Assembly: GCA_019634415.1 (NCBI GenBank) | Contig: JAHQVJ010000046.1 | Span: forward strand, 1 to 36,642 | Reading direction: 5' to 3' | Source of the DNA: Myxococcales bacterium | GTDB lineage: Bacteria; Myxococcota_A; UBA796; GCA-2862545 | DNA length: 36,642 nucleotides | Shown: positions 8,601 through 17,713 of the stretch, in pieces | Numbering within the stretch: the stretch's first letter is position 1 | Layout: every line of letters begins with the position of its first letter | Notes under the pieces: generated by a model | What the model saw: the letters and a program-made list of their open reading frames with translations, nothing else | Databases searched by the model: none | Told to the model about the DNA's origin: nothing | Made by a program: the position numbers and the translations under genes

Positions 8601-11235
8601 TTCCGCGATCCTGCGACATCCCATTCCCGTGGAGGCGGGCACCCCGAAGGTGGCCTGGGTCTTCAGCGGCGCCGGCCCGCAGCGCCCTGCCATGGGTTCA
8701 CAGCTCCCCGGCCTCGAGGCCTGGCTCTCCGAGCACGCCAGCGCCGTCCACGACGTGCTGGGACCCGGCTTGCGCGAGGTGCTCACCACCGACGACGACC
8801 GGATCGGCGACATCGCCTGGACCGTGGTGGCCACCACCGCACTGCAGCTGTTCCTGGTGGAGCGCCTGCGCAGCTGGGGCCTCGCCCCCCACGCGGTGGC
8901 CGGTCACAGCTTCGGCGAGATCTCCGCCGCCCACACCGCCGGCGTGCTCACCGCCGCCGACGCGCTGCGGCTGGCCGCCCTGCGCGGCGCTCGCATGCAG
9001 CAGGTGCCCGCCACCGGGCAGCTGCTGGTGGTGCGCACCAACGCCGACACCGTCCGAGCCACCCTCGGCGACGGCGTCGACGTGGCCGCCGTGAACGGAC
9101 CCGAGGAGACGGTGCTGTCGGGCCCTCGCGCAGCGCTCCAGGATGCCGCCCGGGCCCTCGGCGTGGACGTACACTGGCTGCAGGTGGACCGCGCCTGGCA
9201 CTCCCACGCCGTACAGCCCGTGGTCAGAGGCTTCGTGGAGGATCTCGCCGGGCTGACTCTGCGGCCCCCCACCCTGCCCCTGCACACCGGCCTCGACGGG
9301 CAGCTCGCCGCCGATCGGGCCGCCGATCCGGCGCACTGGGGCGCCCTGCTGCGCTCCACCGTGCAGTTCCACGCCACCGTGCAGGCCCTGACCGACACCA
9401 CCGGCTGCGACGCGTTCCTCGAGGTGGGCCCCCACCCCGCGCTGCTCGCCAGCGTGGCCGCCACCACGGGTCTGGGACCCGAGCGGCTGCTGCCCACGCT
9501 GCACCGCGATCTGCCGCCCGACGAAGCCCTCCTGCGGGCGCGCGCTGGGCTGTGGGCCCTCGGCTCGCCCATCGAGCCACGGGATCACCTCCGCGGCGGC
9601 CGGATCCGCTCCGACGTGCCCACCGCCCCCCTCGAGCGTCGTCCCCTCCGTGCGCCTCGCGAGGAAACCCCCACCCGGTCCGTGCCGCACTACGCCTTCA
9701 CCTGGGAGCCCCTGGATCCGCTGGCCCCACTGGGCGAGCCCGCCGCCGGCCCCTGGGCGGTGCTCGGCACGGGTCCGGTGGCCGAGGCCCTCGCCGAGGC
9801 GCTGCGATCCAGCCAGCGCGACGTCGTGCGCACCCCCTCTCCCGACGTGATCGGCGTGGTGGTGGCCCCCCAGGCGACGACGCCGCAGCAGGCCGTGCTC
9901 GACGTGCTGGCCGCCGCCCGCGACACGCCCCCCTCAGCCCACCTCGTGGTGGCGAGCAGCGGCCCTCCCGGTGCCGTGCAGGGCGCGGCACGGGCGCTGG
10001 CCTGGGAGCGGCCACGGGTCACCGCACTGACCGTGGACCCAGCCGCCCACGTGACCGCCCTGGGCTGGGAGCGACCCGAGCTGTGGTGGCGTCCCGACGG
10101 CCCCCACGCGCCCCGGTACGTGCAGCGGGCTCCTCCCACGCCGCCCGTGCGGGTGCAGGGCACGTGGATCGTGATCGGAGGCTTCGGGGTGCTCGGACGC
10201 GGTCTCGCCGAGCGGCTGGTGGCACGGGGCGCTGCCCGGGTCGTGGTGGCCGGCCCCCGGGTGCGAGAGGTGCCAGAGCCCCTCGAGATCGCACAGCTCG
10301 ACGCCACCGACGCGGAGGGGCTGCGCGCCCTGCTCACCCGCCTCGGTGCGGTGCAGGGAGTCGTGCTCGCGGCAGGCGTGCTGCACGATGCGCGCGTGGG
10401 CGAGCTGACGGACGCCGACGCCCAGCGCGTGCTCGCGCCGAAGCTCGGGGGCCTCGCCGCCCTGCAGGTCTCCGCCAACCAGGTGCCCCAGTGGCTGCTG
10501 CTGTCGTCTGCTTCGGGGTGGGTGGGCTCCCCAGGCCAGCTCCCCTACTCCGCCGCCAACGCCGCCCTGGATGCCGTCGCCGTGGCCCGCCAGGCCCGCG
10601 GCCAGCACGCCTGCAGCGTCGCCTTGGGGCCGGTGGCCGACGCCGGCATGGCCGCAGCGGTGGGGCCCGCCCTGCGCGCCCAGCACGCCGCGCTGGGGAT
10701 CGAGGCCCTTCCCCTGCAGGCAGCGCTGGATGCCCTGGAGCGCGGCCTGTCTCCCCAGGCACCCCCACAGCTCGGCGTATTCGACGTGGACTGGTCGCGC
10801 CTGCCCCACCGCGCAGCCGTCACCGCCGCCCCCTCCGCGGGTCGTGCCCCCCCTGCCGCCGCGGACGCCGTGGCCGAGCCCACCTCCGCGGACGCCGTGC
10901 AGGACATCATCCTCGAGGTGGCCAACCAGCACCTGCGCAAGCCCATCCCCGACGTCGACACCGATCTGATCGAGCTCGGTCTGGACAGCATGACCGCGCT
11001 GACCCTGCGCAACGCCTTGGCCCAGCGCGGGGTGGACCTGCCCGTGGCCCTGGTGATGACCGGCCCCAGCGTGAGCGAGCTGGTGCTACATGCCGCACCC
11101 GAGCGCCCAGCACCCGCCGTGACCCGCCCGACACAGAGGAACCACGCGCCTCCAGCACCACCGATGGCCCTGGCGCTAGCTCTGTCCCTGCTGGTACTGG
11201 TCGCCGCCGTCGGCTTGTTGATGGCGCAGGCCTGA
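5677..11235 (+). CDS. Modular type I polyketide synthase KS-ACP-KS-AT-KR-ACP with C-terminal membrane tail
   Basis: 1852 residues. Domains in order: KS1 (4-397; Cys156 in DTACSSAL, His291 in EAHATGT, His326 in FGHLEAAAG), ACP1 (about 428-496; Ser465 in GLDSVGAAEL), KS2 (511-905; Cys658, His793, His832), AT (about 990-1280; Ser1078 in GHSFGE, His1175 in RAWHSH), KR (about 1390-1725; WIVIGGFGVLGRGLA, Ser1611, Tyr1624, Asn1628) and ACP2 (about 1755-1822; Ser1771 in GLDSMTAL). All catalytic residues are present. The first module has no AT, and there is no DH, ER, thioesterase or reductase. The AT has RAWH where malonyl- and methylmalonyl-ATs have HAFH and YASH, so the extender cannot be assigned. 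The protein ends in about 20 hydrophobic residues (PPMALALALSLLVLVAAVGL), which looks like a tail anchor. No phosphopantetheinyl transferase or releasing enzyme is nearby. The product is probably a short beta-hydroxy chain held on ACP2 for another enzyme. Confidence 0.93.
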   Translation: MARPIAITAVELLLPGGVDSLDQLQQALLAATPHVGQLPPGPRHGSWSAPPPAAWAQGIEHFDPSLFGLSLAEATLLDPRHRLLLTGARRALHASGALDHAQRCGVFLGLGASEYRELCPPGDPRTATGTESSTAAGRIAHTFDLGGPTLVVDTACSSALVALHLAVRALRSGDCTVALVGAAHLIGSPAGWERLARTGILSPTHRCRPLDQGADGTVRGEGGGLLVLQPLDEAERAGAAVIGVIAGTAIGHDGAAAGLTVPNGPAQQRVVQAALRDAGLSPDDLCVLEAHATGTALGDPIEMASLQAVFGDRSVPVTATKAVFGHLEAAAGLVGLLAALAALRAGTAPRIATLHNPSERLPDRGPRPAAEDVALPEAGYAGVSAFGLSGTNAHVVLRAGPDAPPTTDLPQGQPVALWVSSAPPVGAPAEIAQPEDVRGAIAAVLGGDPARIPAERSLFEIGLDSVGAAELARRLDVPVATIFEHPTLASLQARHGGRPSRHATASTRSSSPVAIVAAACRFPGGVTDLASYFELLCSDRDPVGPAPPGRDVTGPGGFLDDVFGFDPEAFELSTREASVMDPQQRLWLEVAAEVVERGGLRDADLAQTGLFVGAAESQYLRAWEEPDVGVGNEGSFVAGRSAHVLGLGGPVMTLNTACSASLVAVHTAVRALADGECTAAIAGGVSLLLSQAAQQMLGALGVLSPSGRCHSFDRRADGYVRGEGAAAVLLMRLDEALDRGHEVLAVVRGSAVAHDGRTGGVAVPGPGAWRRVVSRALAHADLQGDDIGYVEAHGSATPLGDAIEVRTLGEALAEAGRSGPVWTGSVKSRLGHLEQAAGMAGLLKVVAMLQHGCHTPNLHFEALGPELPRGVVRVPTRVQPWDGPRVAGVSAFGISGTAAHVIVAAPPVQRPTEAARAGPVWLPLSARTSAGLVGLAKRVATAIEGGQAPADVARTLATRAPRAVRASLVAPPDELSAILRHPIPVEAGTPKVAWVFSGAGPQRPAMGSQLPGLEAWLSEHASAVHDVLGPGLREVLTTDDDRIGDIAWTVVATTALQLFLVERLRSWGLAPHAVAGHSFGEISAAHTAGVLTAADALRLAALRGARMQQVPATGQLLVVRTNADTVRATLGDGVDVAAVNGPEETVLSGPRAALQDAARALGVDVHWLQVDRAWHSHAVQPVVRGFVEDLAGLTLRPPTLPLHTGLDGQLAADRAADPAHWGALLRSTVQFHATVQALTDTTGCDAFLEVGPHPALLASVAATTGLGPERLLPTLHRDLPPDEALLRARAGLWALGSPIEPRDHLRGGRIRSDVPTAPLERRPLRAPREETPTRSVPHYAFTWEPLDPLAPLGEPAAGPWAVLGTGPVAEALAEALRSSQRDVVRTPSPDVIGVVVAPQATTPQQAVLDVLAAARDTPPSAHLVVASSGPPGAVQGAARALAWERPRVTALTVDPAAHVTALGWERPELWWRPDGPHAPRYVQRAPPTPPVRVQGTWIVIGGFGVLGRGLAERLVARGAARVVVAGPRVREVPEPLEIAQLDATDAEGLRALLTRLGAVQGVVLAAGVLHDARVGELTDADAQRVLAPKLGGLAALQVSANQVPQWLLLSSASGWVGSPGQLPYSAANAALDAVAVARQARGQHACSVALGPVADAGMAAAVGPALRAQHAALGIEALPLQAALDALERGLSPQAPPQLGVFDVDWSRLPHRAAVTAAPSAGRAPPAAADAVAEPTSADAVQDIILEVANQHLRKPIPDVDTDLIELGLDSMTALTLRNALAQRGVDLPVALVMTGPSVSELVLHAAPERPAPAVTRPTQRNHAPPAPPMALALALSLLVLVAAVGLLMAQA

Positions 11236-11274
11236 CACACACGGGCTATGCGGTGTCGCAGTGAGGGACAAGCC

Positions 11275-11592
11275 ATGCAAGGAGACGACAACACCGATGC
11301 CGTCGACGTGACCGACAGCATTCCCATGCCACGCGCCACGCCGCGAGCCGATGCTCCCACGGTCGTGGTCTCTGCAGACGGTGCAGAGCGGCAGGGGCCG
11401 CTGCTGTCGGTGCAGGGAGACCAGGTCGCGGTGGTCGTGGATCAGGGCTGGCCCATGGATACCCAAGTGGAGGTCTCCACCGGAGCGATCCGGTCCGTGG
11501 GCGTGGTGATCTGGACACGCGCTGACCAAGGCAAGGTCGCCGTGGGCATCGAGATCGTAGGCGGGACCGCCGAGTGGGCGGACCTGCTGTGA
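11275..11592 (+). CDS. Small PilZ-like domain protein
   Basis: 105 residues from the ATG at 11275; an in-frame ATG nine codons earlier is also possible, but the residues between are Arg/Cys-rich. The first 40 residues are acidic and probably disordered. The rest forms short beta strands (LLSVQGDQVAVVVDQGWPM, then VGVVIWTRADQGKVAVGIEI), matching the end of a PilZ-like barrel ('G.V.W.......VGIef'). The RxxxR and D/NxSxxG motifs that bind cyclic di-GMP are not evident, so it may be a degenerate PilZ or another small beta domain. It starts 39 bases after the polyketide synthase stop and may share its transcript. The family call is tentative. Confidence 0.6.
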   Translation: MQGDDNTDAVDVTDSIPMPRATPRADAPTVVVSADGAERQGPLLSVQGDQVAVVVDQGWPMDTQVEVSTGAIRSVGVVIWTRADQGKVAVGIEIVGGTAEWADLL

Positions 11593-11643
11593 GTAAGGTG
11601 GTCTAAGCGCCACAGCGCCGACCTCGGAAGCTATAGTTCGGGC

Positions 11644-13008
11644 ATGACACGCTTCCTCACCGTCGGTCTGATGCTGGTCGCCTGCAATGGGAAGGACGTT
11701 CCCGATCCTCCCCTGGACACCAGCCCCGAGCTGCCCACCGTGGGCTCCGATGTGCTGCAGTTCCGCGGCCAGGTACCGAAGAACCTGCTGTTCCTGTCGG
11801 TGGACACGTTCCGCAAGGACCACCACGGGGCCCACGGCGCCCTGGGGCTCACGCCCTTCATGACGGAGATCGCGAGCCAGGGGGTCGTCATGAACGACCA
11901 CGTGCAGTGCTCCAACTGGACCTACGGCTCCACCACCTGCACGCTGGCGGGGCGGACCAACGTGGAGCGGGGTCAGCTACCCCGCCTCAACGGCAACGAG
12001 ACCAACCGCACCAAGGTACCCGACGGCACGCCGTTCCTGGCCACGTGGCTCGGACAGGCCGACTACTTCTCCGTCCTCATCTCGGCCAACGACTGGCTCG
12101 GGCCCTCCTGGGGCAACTCGCAGGGCTACACCGAGTTCTCCCGCCCCGGGGGCAACGCCTACGCCGTGCACGACAGGGGCACCGCCGCGGTGCGCAGCGC
12201 CATTGAGTCGGGCGCCGAGAAGTGGTTCATGCACCTGCACTTCATGGAGCCCCACGCGGCCTACAACCCGCCTCCCAACAACCTGCAGGGCATCGAGGAC
12301 CTCGAGCCGTGGCCCGAGGACCTCACCGACCGCCCCGTGCACTACGACAGCCGCGACGACTGGCCCACCATGCCCCCCGAGGAGCAGTCGCTGCTCGAGG
12401 CGCACCTGCGCGAGCTGTACAAGGGCGAGATCCGCACCATCGACGAGCGCTTCGAGGACATCTGGCGCGATCTCGAGCGCGAGGGCTACCTCAACGACAC
12501 CCTCGTGGTGTTCTGGAACGATCACGGCGAGCAGTTCTGGGAGCACGGCAACCAGACCCACGCCTACACCATGTTCGGCGAGGAGACCGACGGCTTCCTC
12601 GTCTTCTGGTCGCGCAACATCGTGCCGGGCCGGTACTCGGGGCCCACCAGCACCATCGATCTGGTGCCCACGATCCTCGACCTGTACGACATCGAGATGC
12701 CCGAGGAGATCACGGGCTTCCCCATCGGCACGGCACCCGCTGGCAGGCCCATCCACGCCGAGACCCTGGCGCGCCGCGGAGCCATCAACACCGTCGCCGT
12801 CGACGGCTGGCGCATGCACTACTCGTGGTCGGGGCTGGTCAAGGTGTTCGATCGCAACACCGATCCGGGCGAAACCGTCGATCTGTTCGATCCCGAGGAC
12901 CCCAAGACGCTCGAGCTGTGGGGTCACCTCAAGCCCATGGCCGAGGCGATGGCGCCGCTCGTGGTAAACGGAAGTCCGAGCCCAACGTTTCCATCGTCGC
13001 TTCCCTGA
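11644..13008 (+). CDS. Sulfatase/alkaline-phosphatase-superfamily lipoprotein
   Basis: 454 residues with a signal ending in LMLVAC (Cys14), a good lipobox. The sulfatase fold is shown by the N-terminal metal strand LLFLSVDTFRKDH (Asp54), the segment after NWT (92-107), the metal-binding VVFWNDHGEQFWEHG (Asp293, His294) and the C-terminal STIDLVPTILDL helix. The position of the formylglycine-generating Cys or Ser (CxPSR) aligns with Thr93 (WTYGST), so the normal formylglycine modification is not expected. Such variants are common among myxobacterial sulfatase-like lipoproteins and may act as phosphodiesterases, phosphotransferases or use Thr directly. It lies upstream of two surface repeat proteins and may act on the same envelope polymer, which is inference only. 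Confidence 0.85.
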   Translation: MTRFLTVGLMLVACNGKDVPDPPLDTSPELPTVGSDVLQFRGQVPKNLLFLSVDTFRKDHHGAHGALGLTPFMTEIASQGVVMNDHVQCSNWTYGSTTCTLAGRTNVERGQLPRLNGNETNRTKVPDGTPFLATWLGQADYFSVLISANDWLGPSWGNSQGYTEFSRPGGNAYAVHDRGTAAVRSAIESGAEKWFMHLHFMEPHAAYNPPPNNLQGIEDLEPWPEDLTDRPVHYDSRDDWPTMPPEEQSLLEAHLRELYKGEIRTIDERFEDIWRDLEREGYLNDTLVVFWNDHGEQFWEHGNQTHAYTMFGEETDGFLVFWSRNIVPGRYSGPTSTIDLVPTILDLYDIEMPEEITGFPIGTAPAGRPIHAETLARRGAINTVAVDGWRMHYSWSGLVKVFDRNTDPGETVDLFDPEDPKTLELWGHLKPMAEAMAPLVVNGSPSPTFPSSLP

Positions 13009-13030
13009 CGTTCCTCCGTGGGGGTGGCTC

Positions 13031-14980
13031 GTGTGGTTGTTCACAACGCCCGTCGCCCTTGCTGGCTTCGTAGAGTCCACGCCAGCACTCCTCGCCATCG
13101 ACGGCGACAAGGAGTGTGGAGCCACGTTCCTCGACGTGGATGGTGATGGAGACCCCGATCTGTTCTCTCCGGGCAACGGCAACGCCAGCCACCTGCTGCG
13201 CAACGACGGCGCCGGGGCCTGGACCGACATCACCGACGCCCTGCCGAAGGACCTCGACCTCGGCGACGACACGCGCGCGCACCTAGGCGCGGATCTCGAT
13301 CACGACGGCGACCTCGACCTCGTTCACGCCACGCAAGAGGCCGTGTCCATCCTCGAGAGCGACGGCGCCGACGAGCCCACCTTCACGGTGGCGTTCCACC
13401 TCGACCTGAGCAAGATCACCCAGCGCGACGTCGAGGGGTTGGCCCTGCTCGATGCCGACGGAGACGGCTGGCTGGACGTGCTCGTGCCCGTCGAGGAGTT
13501 CGCCACCTACCTGCTCGTGAACCCGGGCGACGGCACGCTGGACATGAGTGCCGTGGACCAGGAGGCGTCGGGGCTGGCCTTCACCACCAACAACGCCGAC
13601 AACACCACGGTGGGAGACTGGGACGCAGACGGCGACATCGACGTCATCGTGCGAACCGACGATGCCACGCCGTCGGCCTTCCTCAACGATGGCGACACCT
13701 GGAGCGCCCTGACCGAGCCCTCCTTGCCCAGCGAGGCTCCCTACCGAGGCACGGTGGCCCTGTGCGACATTCACAACGCGGGCGCCCTGGACCTGCTGTG
13801 GACGACGGGCGGCAAGTCGCCGAATCTGCACCTCTTCCAGTGGCGTGACGTCTTCGTGGCCGACGACCACTACGACGGGCTCCCCATGACGGGCGTGACC
13901 GGGACCCAGTGTGCCGACCTCGACCACGACGGGCTGCTCGATCTGTACGTGACCGACGACGACGACGACCACGTGATCGCCGGGGTGGACCTCGACAACG
14001 ATCGGGCCGATCCGAACAACGAGATGACGCTCGCGGCAGCGCTGGCCGACGTCGACGGAGACGGCGACCTCGACGTGTACCGCACCCACGTGCTCGCCCC
14101 CAACAGCCTCGTCCTCAACGACACCGACGACGATGCCTGGCTCGGCGTTCGGGTGCAGGCGCGGGTGGCGGACTGCCCCGACGCCGTACATCGCGACGAT
14201 CTGGGTGCCACCGCCCAGCTGGTGTCCGAGGGCGACCAGACGTTTCCGCTGATGGAGCTGTCGGGCGGCCTCGGCTGGGGCCAGATGGCGTGGCCCGTGC
14301 TTCACTTCGGCGGCGTCGACCGCAGCGAGCCCCACGAGCTGGCCGTGACCTTCCGCCATGCCGCCACCGAGGTCACCGGGCAGCTCCCCACGGAACTGGG
14401 CTCCATCACCGTCAGCGATGCAGATCCCGACGGAGATGGGATCGACACGTCCTACGAGGACCTCGCGGGCCCCCTCGCCGATCCCGACAAGGACGGCATC
14501 GCCAACCACCTGGACCGAGACTCCGACGGAGACGGGTGGGACGACTGGGTGGAGGGCGGGCAGCCAGGCCCGTGCAGTCCCCCCGTGGACACCGACGGCG
14601 ACGAGATCCCCGACTTCCTCGATCTGGACTCCGACAACGACGGGCTCCTCGACAGCGATCCGCTCGAGACCGACCGCACCGTGCCCCTGGACAAGGAAAA
14701 GCCAGAGCCGCCCATCGTCCTCGACTCCGACGGAGACGGGATCTCCGATGAGCGGGAGGCACGCCTCGGCACGGATCCCAACAACCCCGACACCGACGGA
14801 GACGGTGTCTGGGACGGCGTAGACGCAGATCCCCTGTGGGCCGGCGACGACGGTACCGTCGAGCCCCCCTTGTTGACCTTCGGCTTCGGGTGCAGCCAGG
14901 CGAGCGTTCCTCTGCGCTCGGTGGGCTGGGCCCTCTTCCTGATGATCTGGCCCGCGGCTCTGCGCCGACGCGGCCCCTGA
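13031..14980 (+). CDS. VCBS/FG-GAP beta-propeller surface protein with thrombospondin type 3 repeats and MYXO-CTERM-like tail
   Basis: 649 residues from a GTG at 13031, only 22 bases after the sulfatase stop. A short signal ([12 protein letters not shown]) precedes about seven FG-GAP/VCBS blades, each with a calcium-type loop: [58 protein letters not shown] and [11 protein letters not shown]. Residues 400-460 ([14 protein letters not shown]) resemble an ASPIC/UnbV domain. Asp-rich thrombospondin-3 repeats ([31 protein letters not shown]) fill 465-600. The end is FGFGCS, a hydrophobic stretch and RRR, like the MYXO-CTERM Gly-Cys sorting signal. It should therefore be exported, bind calcium and be anchored at the surface. 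The next gene is a close paralogue. Confidence 0.88.
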   Translation: MWLFTTPVALAGFVESTPALLAIDGDKECGATFLDVDGDGDPDLFSPGNGNASHLLRNDGAGAWTDITDALPKDLDLGDDTRAHLGADLDHDGDLDLVHATQEAVSILESDGADEPTFTVAFHLDLSKITQRDVEGLALLDADGDGWLDVLVPVEEFATYLLVNPGDGTLDMSAVDQEASGLAFTTNNADNTTVGDWDADGDIDVIVRTDDATPSAFLNDGDTWSALTEPSLPSEAPYRGTVALCDIHNAGALDLLWTTGGKSPNLHLFQWRDVFVADDHYDGLPMTGVTGTQCADLDHDGLLDLYVTDDDDDHVIAGVDLDNDRADPNNEMTLAAALADVDGDGDLDVYRTHVLAPNSLVLNDTDDDAWLGVRVQARVADCPDAVHRDDLGATAQLVSEGDQTFPLMELSGGLGWGQMAWPVLHFGGVDRSEPHELAVTFRHAATEVTGQLPTELGSITVSDADPDGDGIDTSYEDLAGPLADPDKDGIANHLDRDSDGDGWDDWVEGGQPGPCSPPVDTDGDEIPDFLDLDSDNDGLLDSDPLETDRTVPLDKEKPEPPIVLDSDGDGISDEREARLGTDPNNPDTDGDGVWDGVDADPLWAGDDGTVEPPLLTFGFGCSQASVPLRSVGWALFLMIWPAALRRRGP

Positions 14981-14996
14981 GAACGGAGACAGCACC

Positions 14997-16901
14997 ATGT
15001 GGTGGCTCGCAGCGTCCGTGAGCATGGCTGGCTTCGTGGAGGACACTCCACAGGCCCTGGCCCTGACAGGCCCCAAGGACACCGGGCCCGTGCTGTTCGA
15101 CGTCGACGGCGACGGCGACCTGGATCTGATGACCCCCTCGTCGCGCAACTCGAACCTACTGCTCAACGATGGCGGCAGCTGGTCGAACGTGACCGCAGCC
15201 GTAGCACCCGGGCTCCTCGAGACGACCGGAGAGCTCCGCGGTCAGCTGGGCGCAGATCTGGATCACGACGGCGACGTCGACTTGATCCACGTCACGTTGC
15301 CGGAAATCCGGGTCTTCGAGAACAGCGGCCCACCCGACTACACCCTCGACGAGCGCCTGGTGCTCTCCCCACAGGGTGCAAACTTCGAGGGCGTCGCTCT
15401 GCTGGATGCGGACGGCAACGGCTGGCTCGACGCCTTCATCGGAAGCAGCAACTCGGCGAACTACCTGCTGGTCAATCCCGGGAACGGCACGCTGCAGTTC
15501 GCGCTGGTGGACGTGAGCCCCAGCGGCCTGACCACGGCCACCGCAGACTCCGACCACGCCGCTGCAGCGGACTGGGACGCCGACGGCGACATCGACGTGG
15601 TCATCCGCACAGACAGCGTGGGGGGCAACGCCTTCCTGAACGTGGACGAGGGCTGGCAGGGCCTCGACCAGCCCGATGGCGTCAGCACCAATGGCGCCAA
15701 GGGCACCGTGGCGTTCTGCGACGTGCGCAACGAGGGCGTGCTCGACCTGATCTGGTCCCATCCTCAGGCCGGTGGCTACCTCACCTACACCTGGTCGGGC
15801 GAGGACTTCGTCGAAGCGACCGTGCTGCCGAAGCATACGTTCTCCGGCATCAGCGGCGTGCACTGCGGCGACACCAACCACGACGGGATGCTCGATCTGT
15901 ACTTCCCCGACGACGACGACGACCAGCTGGTCACGTCCCCCGACTACCCCAACGGCGGGCTCGGCGTGAACGGGTTCCTGACCGTCGGCGCCGCACTGGC
16001 GGACTTCGACGGAGATGGAGACCTCGACATCTACCGGTCTCATCAGAACGAGCCGAACTCGCTGCTCATCAACGACGAGGACGACGACAGCTGGCTGCAC
16101 GTCGAGGTGAAGGCCGATGTGGTGGGCTGCCCCGACGCGGTGCAGCGCAACGACTGGGGTGCCACCCTGCGGCTGTCCACCGACGACGGCATCACTCGGT
16201 GGCCGCTCATGGAGCTGTCCGGGGGCCAGGGCCGCGGACAGACGGCCTGGCCCGTGCTGCACCACGGCAACGTCGACATCGACGACGGGCACACCGCCGA
16301 GATCACCTTCCAGTACGGCGGCGAGCAGATCGAGGCCCAGCTGCCCAGCGGGCAGCACCGGGTGACGGTGAGCACCGACGATCCGGATGGCGACCTGATC
16401 CCCAGCTCCCTGGAGCTTCAGCCCGGGGTGTTCCCCGACGACGCCGACGAAGACGGTGTCCCCAATCACCTGGACCGCGACTCCGACGGAGACGGTGTCC
16501 TGGACCTGGTGGAGGGCGGCGAGCCCGGTCCCTGCGGTGTCCTCGTCAACAGCGACGACGATGCGCTTCCCGACTTCGTCGACGTCGACAGCGACAACGA
16601 CGGCGTGCCCGACGACAAGGACCCGCCCCCCACCGTGACCGACGCCGACGGCGACGGCCTGTCGGACGCACGCGAGGCGCAGCTGGGCACCGATCCCAAC
16701 AACCCCGACACCGACGGAGATGGTGTGTGGGACGGCGCCGACAACGACCCGCTGTGGGCCGGTGACGACGGCTCCCCCACGCTGCCGCCGCAGGTGAGCT
16801 TCGGCTTCGGCTGCAGCTCCACGGGGCTGGGCGGCGCGGCGTGGTGGCTCGGGCTGCTCGGATTCGGGGTTATCCTGGGTCGGTCGAAGCGTCTGGAGTG
16901 A
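14997..16901 (+). CDS. Tandem paralogue: VCBS/thrombospondin-3 surface protein with MYXO-CTERM-like tail
   Basis: 634 residues from an ATG at 14997, 16 bases after the previous gene. Order and spacing of parts match that gene throughout: signal [12 protein letters not shown], mature start GFVEDTP against GFVESTP, six to seven VCBS loops ([69 protein letters not shown]), the ASPIC-like [14 protein letters not shown] block, TSP3 repeats ([16 protein letters not shown]) and the tail FGFGCSS, hydrophobic segment, RSKR. It clearly arose by tandem duplication and has diverged in the blade faces, with more conservation at the two ends. A calcium-stabilised surface propeller is inferred; the ligand is unknown. 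Confidence 0.88.
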   Translation: MWWLAASVSMAGFVEDTPQALALTGPKDTGPVLFDVDGDGDLDLMTPSSRNSNLLLNDGGSWSNVTAAVAPGLLETTGELRGQLGADLDHDGDVDLIHVTLPEIRVFENSGPPDYTLDERLVLSPQGANFEGVALLDADGNGWLDAFIGSSNSANYLLVNPGNGTLQFALVDVSPSGLTTATADSDHAAAADWDADGDIDVVIRTDSVGGNAFLNVDEGWQGLDQPDGVSTNGAKGTVAFCDVRNEGVLDLIWSHPQAGGYLTYTWSGEDFVEATVLPKHTFSGISGVHCGDTNHDGMLDLYFPDDDDDQLVTSPDYPNGGLGVNGFLTVGAALADFDGDGDLDIYRSHQNEPNSLLINDEDDDSWLHVEVKADVVGCPDAVQRNDWGATLRLSTDDGITRWPLMELSGGQGRGQTAWPVLHHGNVDIDDGHTAEITFQYGGEQIEAQLPSGQHRVTVSTDDPDGDLIPSSLELQPGVFPDDADEDGVPNHLDRDSDGDGVLDLVEGGEPGPCGVLVNSDDDALPDFVDVDSDNDGVPDDKDPPPTVTDADGDGLSDAREAQLGTDPNNPDTDGDGVWDGADNDPLWAGDDGSPTLPPQVSFGFGCSSTGLGGAAWWLGLLGFGVILGRSKRLE

Positions 16902-16903
16902 CC

Positions 16904-17713
16904 GTGAGAGCCACGATCGGAGCCCTTCCCCTGCTGGTGATCTCGGCCTGTGGGGGCCCTGGCGAGGCCGTCGTCGGCACTCGGGCGAACGACCCGATCA
17001 CGGAGCCCACGCTGTTCCCCGACGCCACGGAGACCAAGGCCGTCCAGGGCGAGGCGTTCTTTGCGCTGTACGAGCGGGTGGTGGAGGAGGTCAGCAACCC
17101 CAACCCCCTCGACGACACCGTCGTCGACAGCGAGACCCACGCCATCAAGCGCCTGAAGTGGACGCCGGGCGAGCCCACCTACGTCGAACAGCTCTGCCAC
17201 ACCTGGGGCAACGAGGTGTTCGGCACCACCTGGTCCTTCGCGGAGGACTTCGCCGAGAAGCGCGGCCTGCTGCAGCGACCGGTGGGAGGCAGCAGCACCG
17301 GCCTTCAGGCGGGCCCCTACGTGGACCTGCTCGGAACCGACGTGCAGAGCGGCGCGCTCCCCGAGGAGCCCGGTGATCCTGGCGTGGTCGACACGGATCA
17401 AGACGGCAACCCCGGCGTGACCGTGTTCGTGACCAACGATCCGCTGGGCTCCGGCGAGGTCTACCTCGCTCAGCGCTCGCAGACCCAGCTGTCGGGCACC
17501 TGGGTGGAGGACGGCGTAGGAACTGGCAGCATCGACACCGAGGTGGAGTCGAGTCGGCTGGGTGTGAGCGAGTGGTGGCTGGGGATCCCGGCACCTGCGG
17601 GCACACCGAGCCCCGAGAAGAGCTTCTTCGTGTTGATGGAGGTCGACGCGGCGATGGACTGCCAGGCCATCTTCGAGGCGCGCAACGAGATGGGGCTCAC
17701 CGAGCGCCTCTAG
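16904..17713 (+). CDS. Lipoprotein of unknown function
   Basis: 269 residues. Two GTG codons compete: 16898 (overlapping the upstream TGA) and 16904. GGAG at 16895-16898 sits five bases before 16904, so the latter is preferred. The signal ends LLVISAC, a clear lipobox. The rest is a soluble acidic domain with two cysteines (EQLCHTWGNE, AMDCQAIF), a conserved-looking WSFAEDFAEKRG helix and one calcium-like loop (VDTDQDGNPGV). I recognise no family. The tight spacing behind the two surface proteins suggests co-expression with them. Its TAG shares the palindrome CTAG (17710-17713) with the stop of the convergent gene. Confidence 0.75.
   Translation: MRATIGALPLLVISACGGPGEAVVGTRANDPITEPTLFPDATETKAVQGEAFFALYERVVEEVSNPNPLDDTVVDSETHAIKRLKWTPGEPTYVEQLCHTWGNEVFGTTWSFAEDFAEKRGLLQRPVGGSSTGLQAGPYVDLLGTDVQSGALPEEPGDPGVVDTDQDGNPGVTVFVTNDPLGSGEVYLAQRSQTQLSGTWVEDGVGTGSIDTEVESSRLGVSEWWLGIPAPAGTPSPEKSFFVLMEVDAAMDCQAIFEARNEMGLTERL

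Noticed and set aside
6927..11264. A second very long open frame (1445 codons) on the plus strand within the polyketide synthase gene
   Set aside because: Its translation is almost entirely Arg, Ala, Gly and Pro, as expected for a shifted frame of GC-rich coding DNA; the other frame has complete PKS motifs.
13283..15166. Long minus-strand open frame (627 codons) over the first VCBS protein
   Set aside because: It is the antisense of Asp/Gly-rich calcium repeats, giving Val/Gly/His-rich sequence without domain features.
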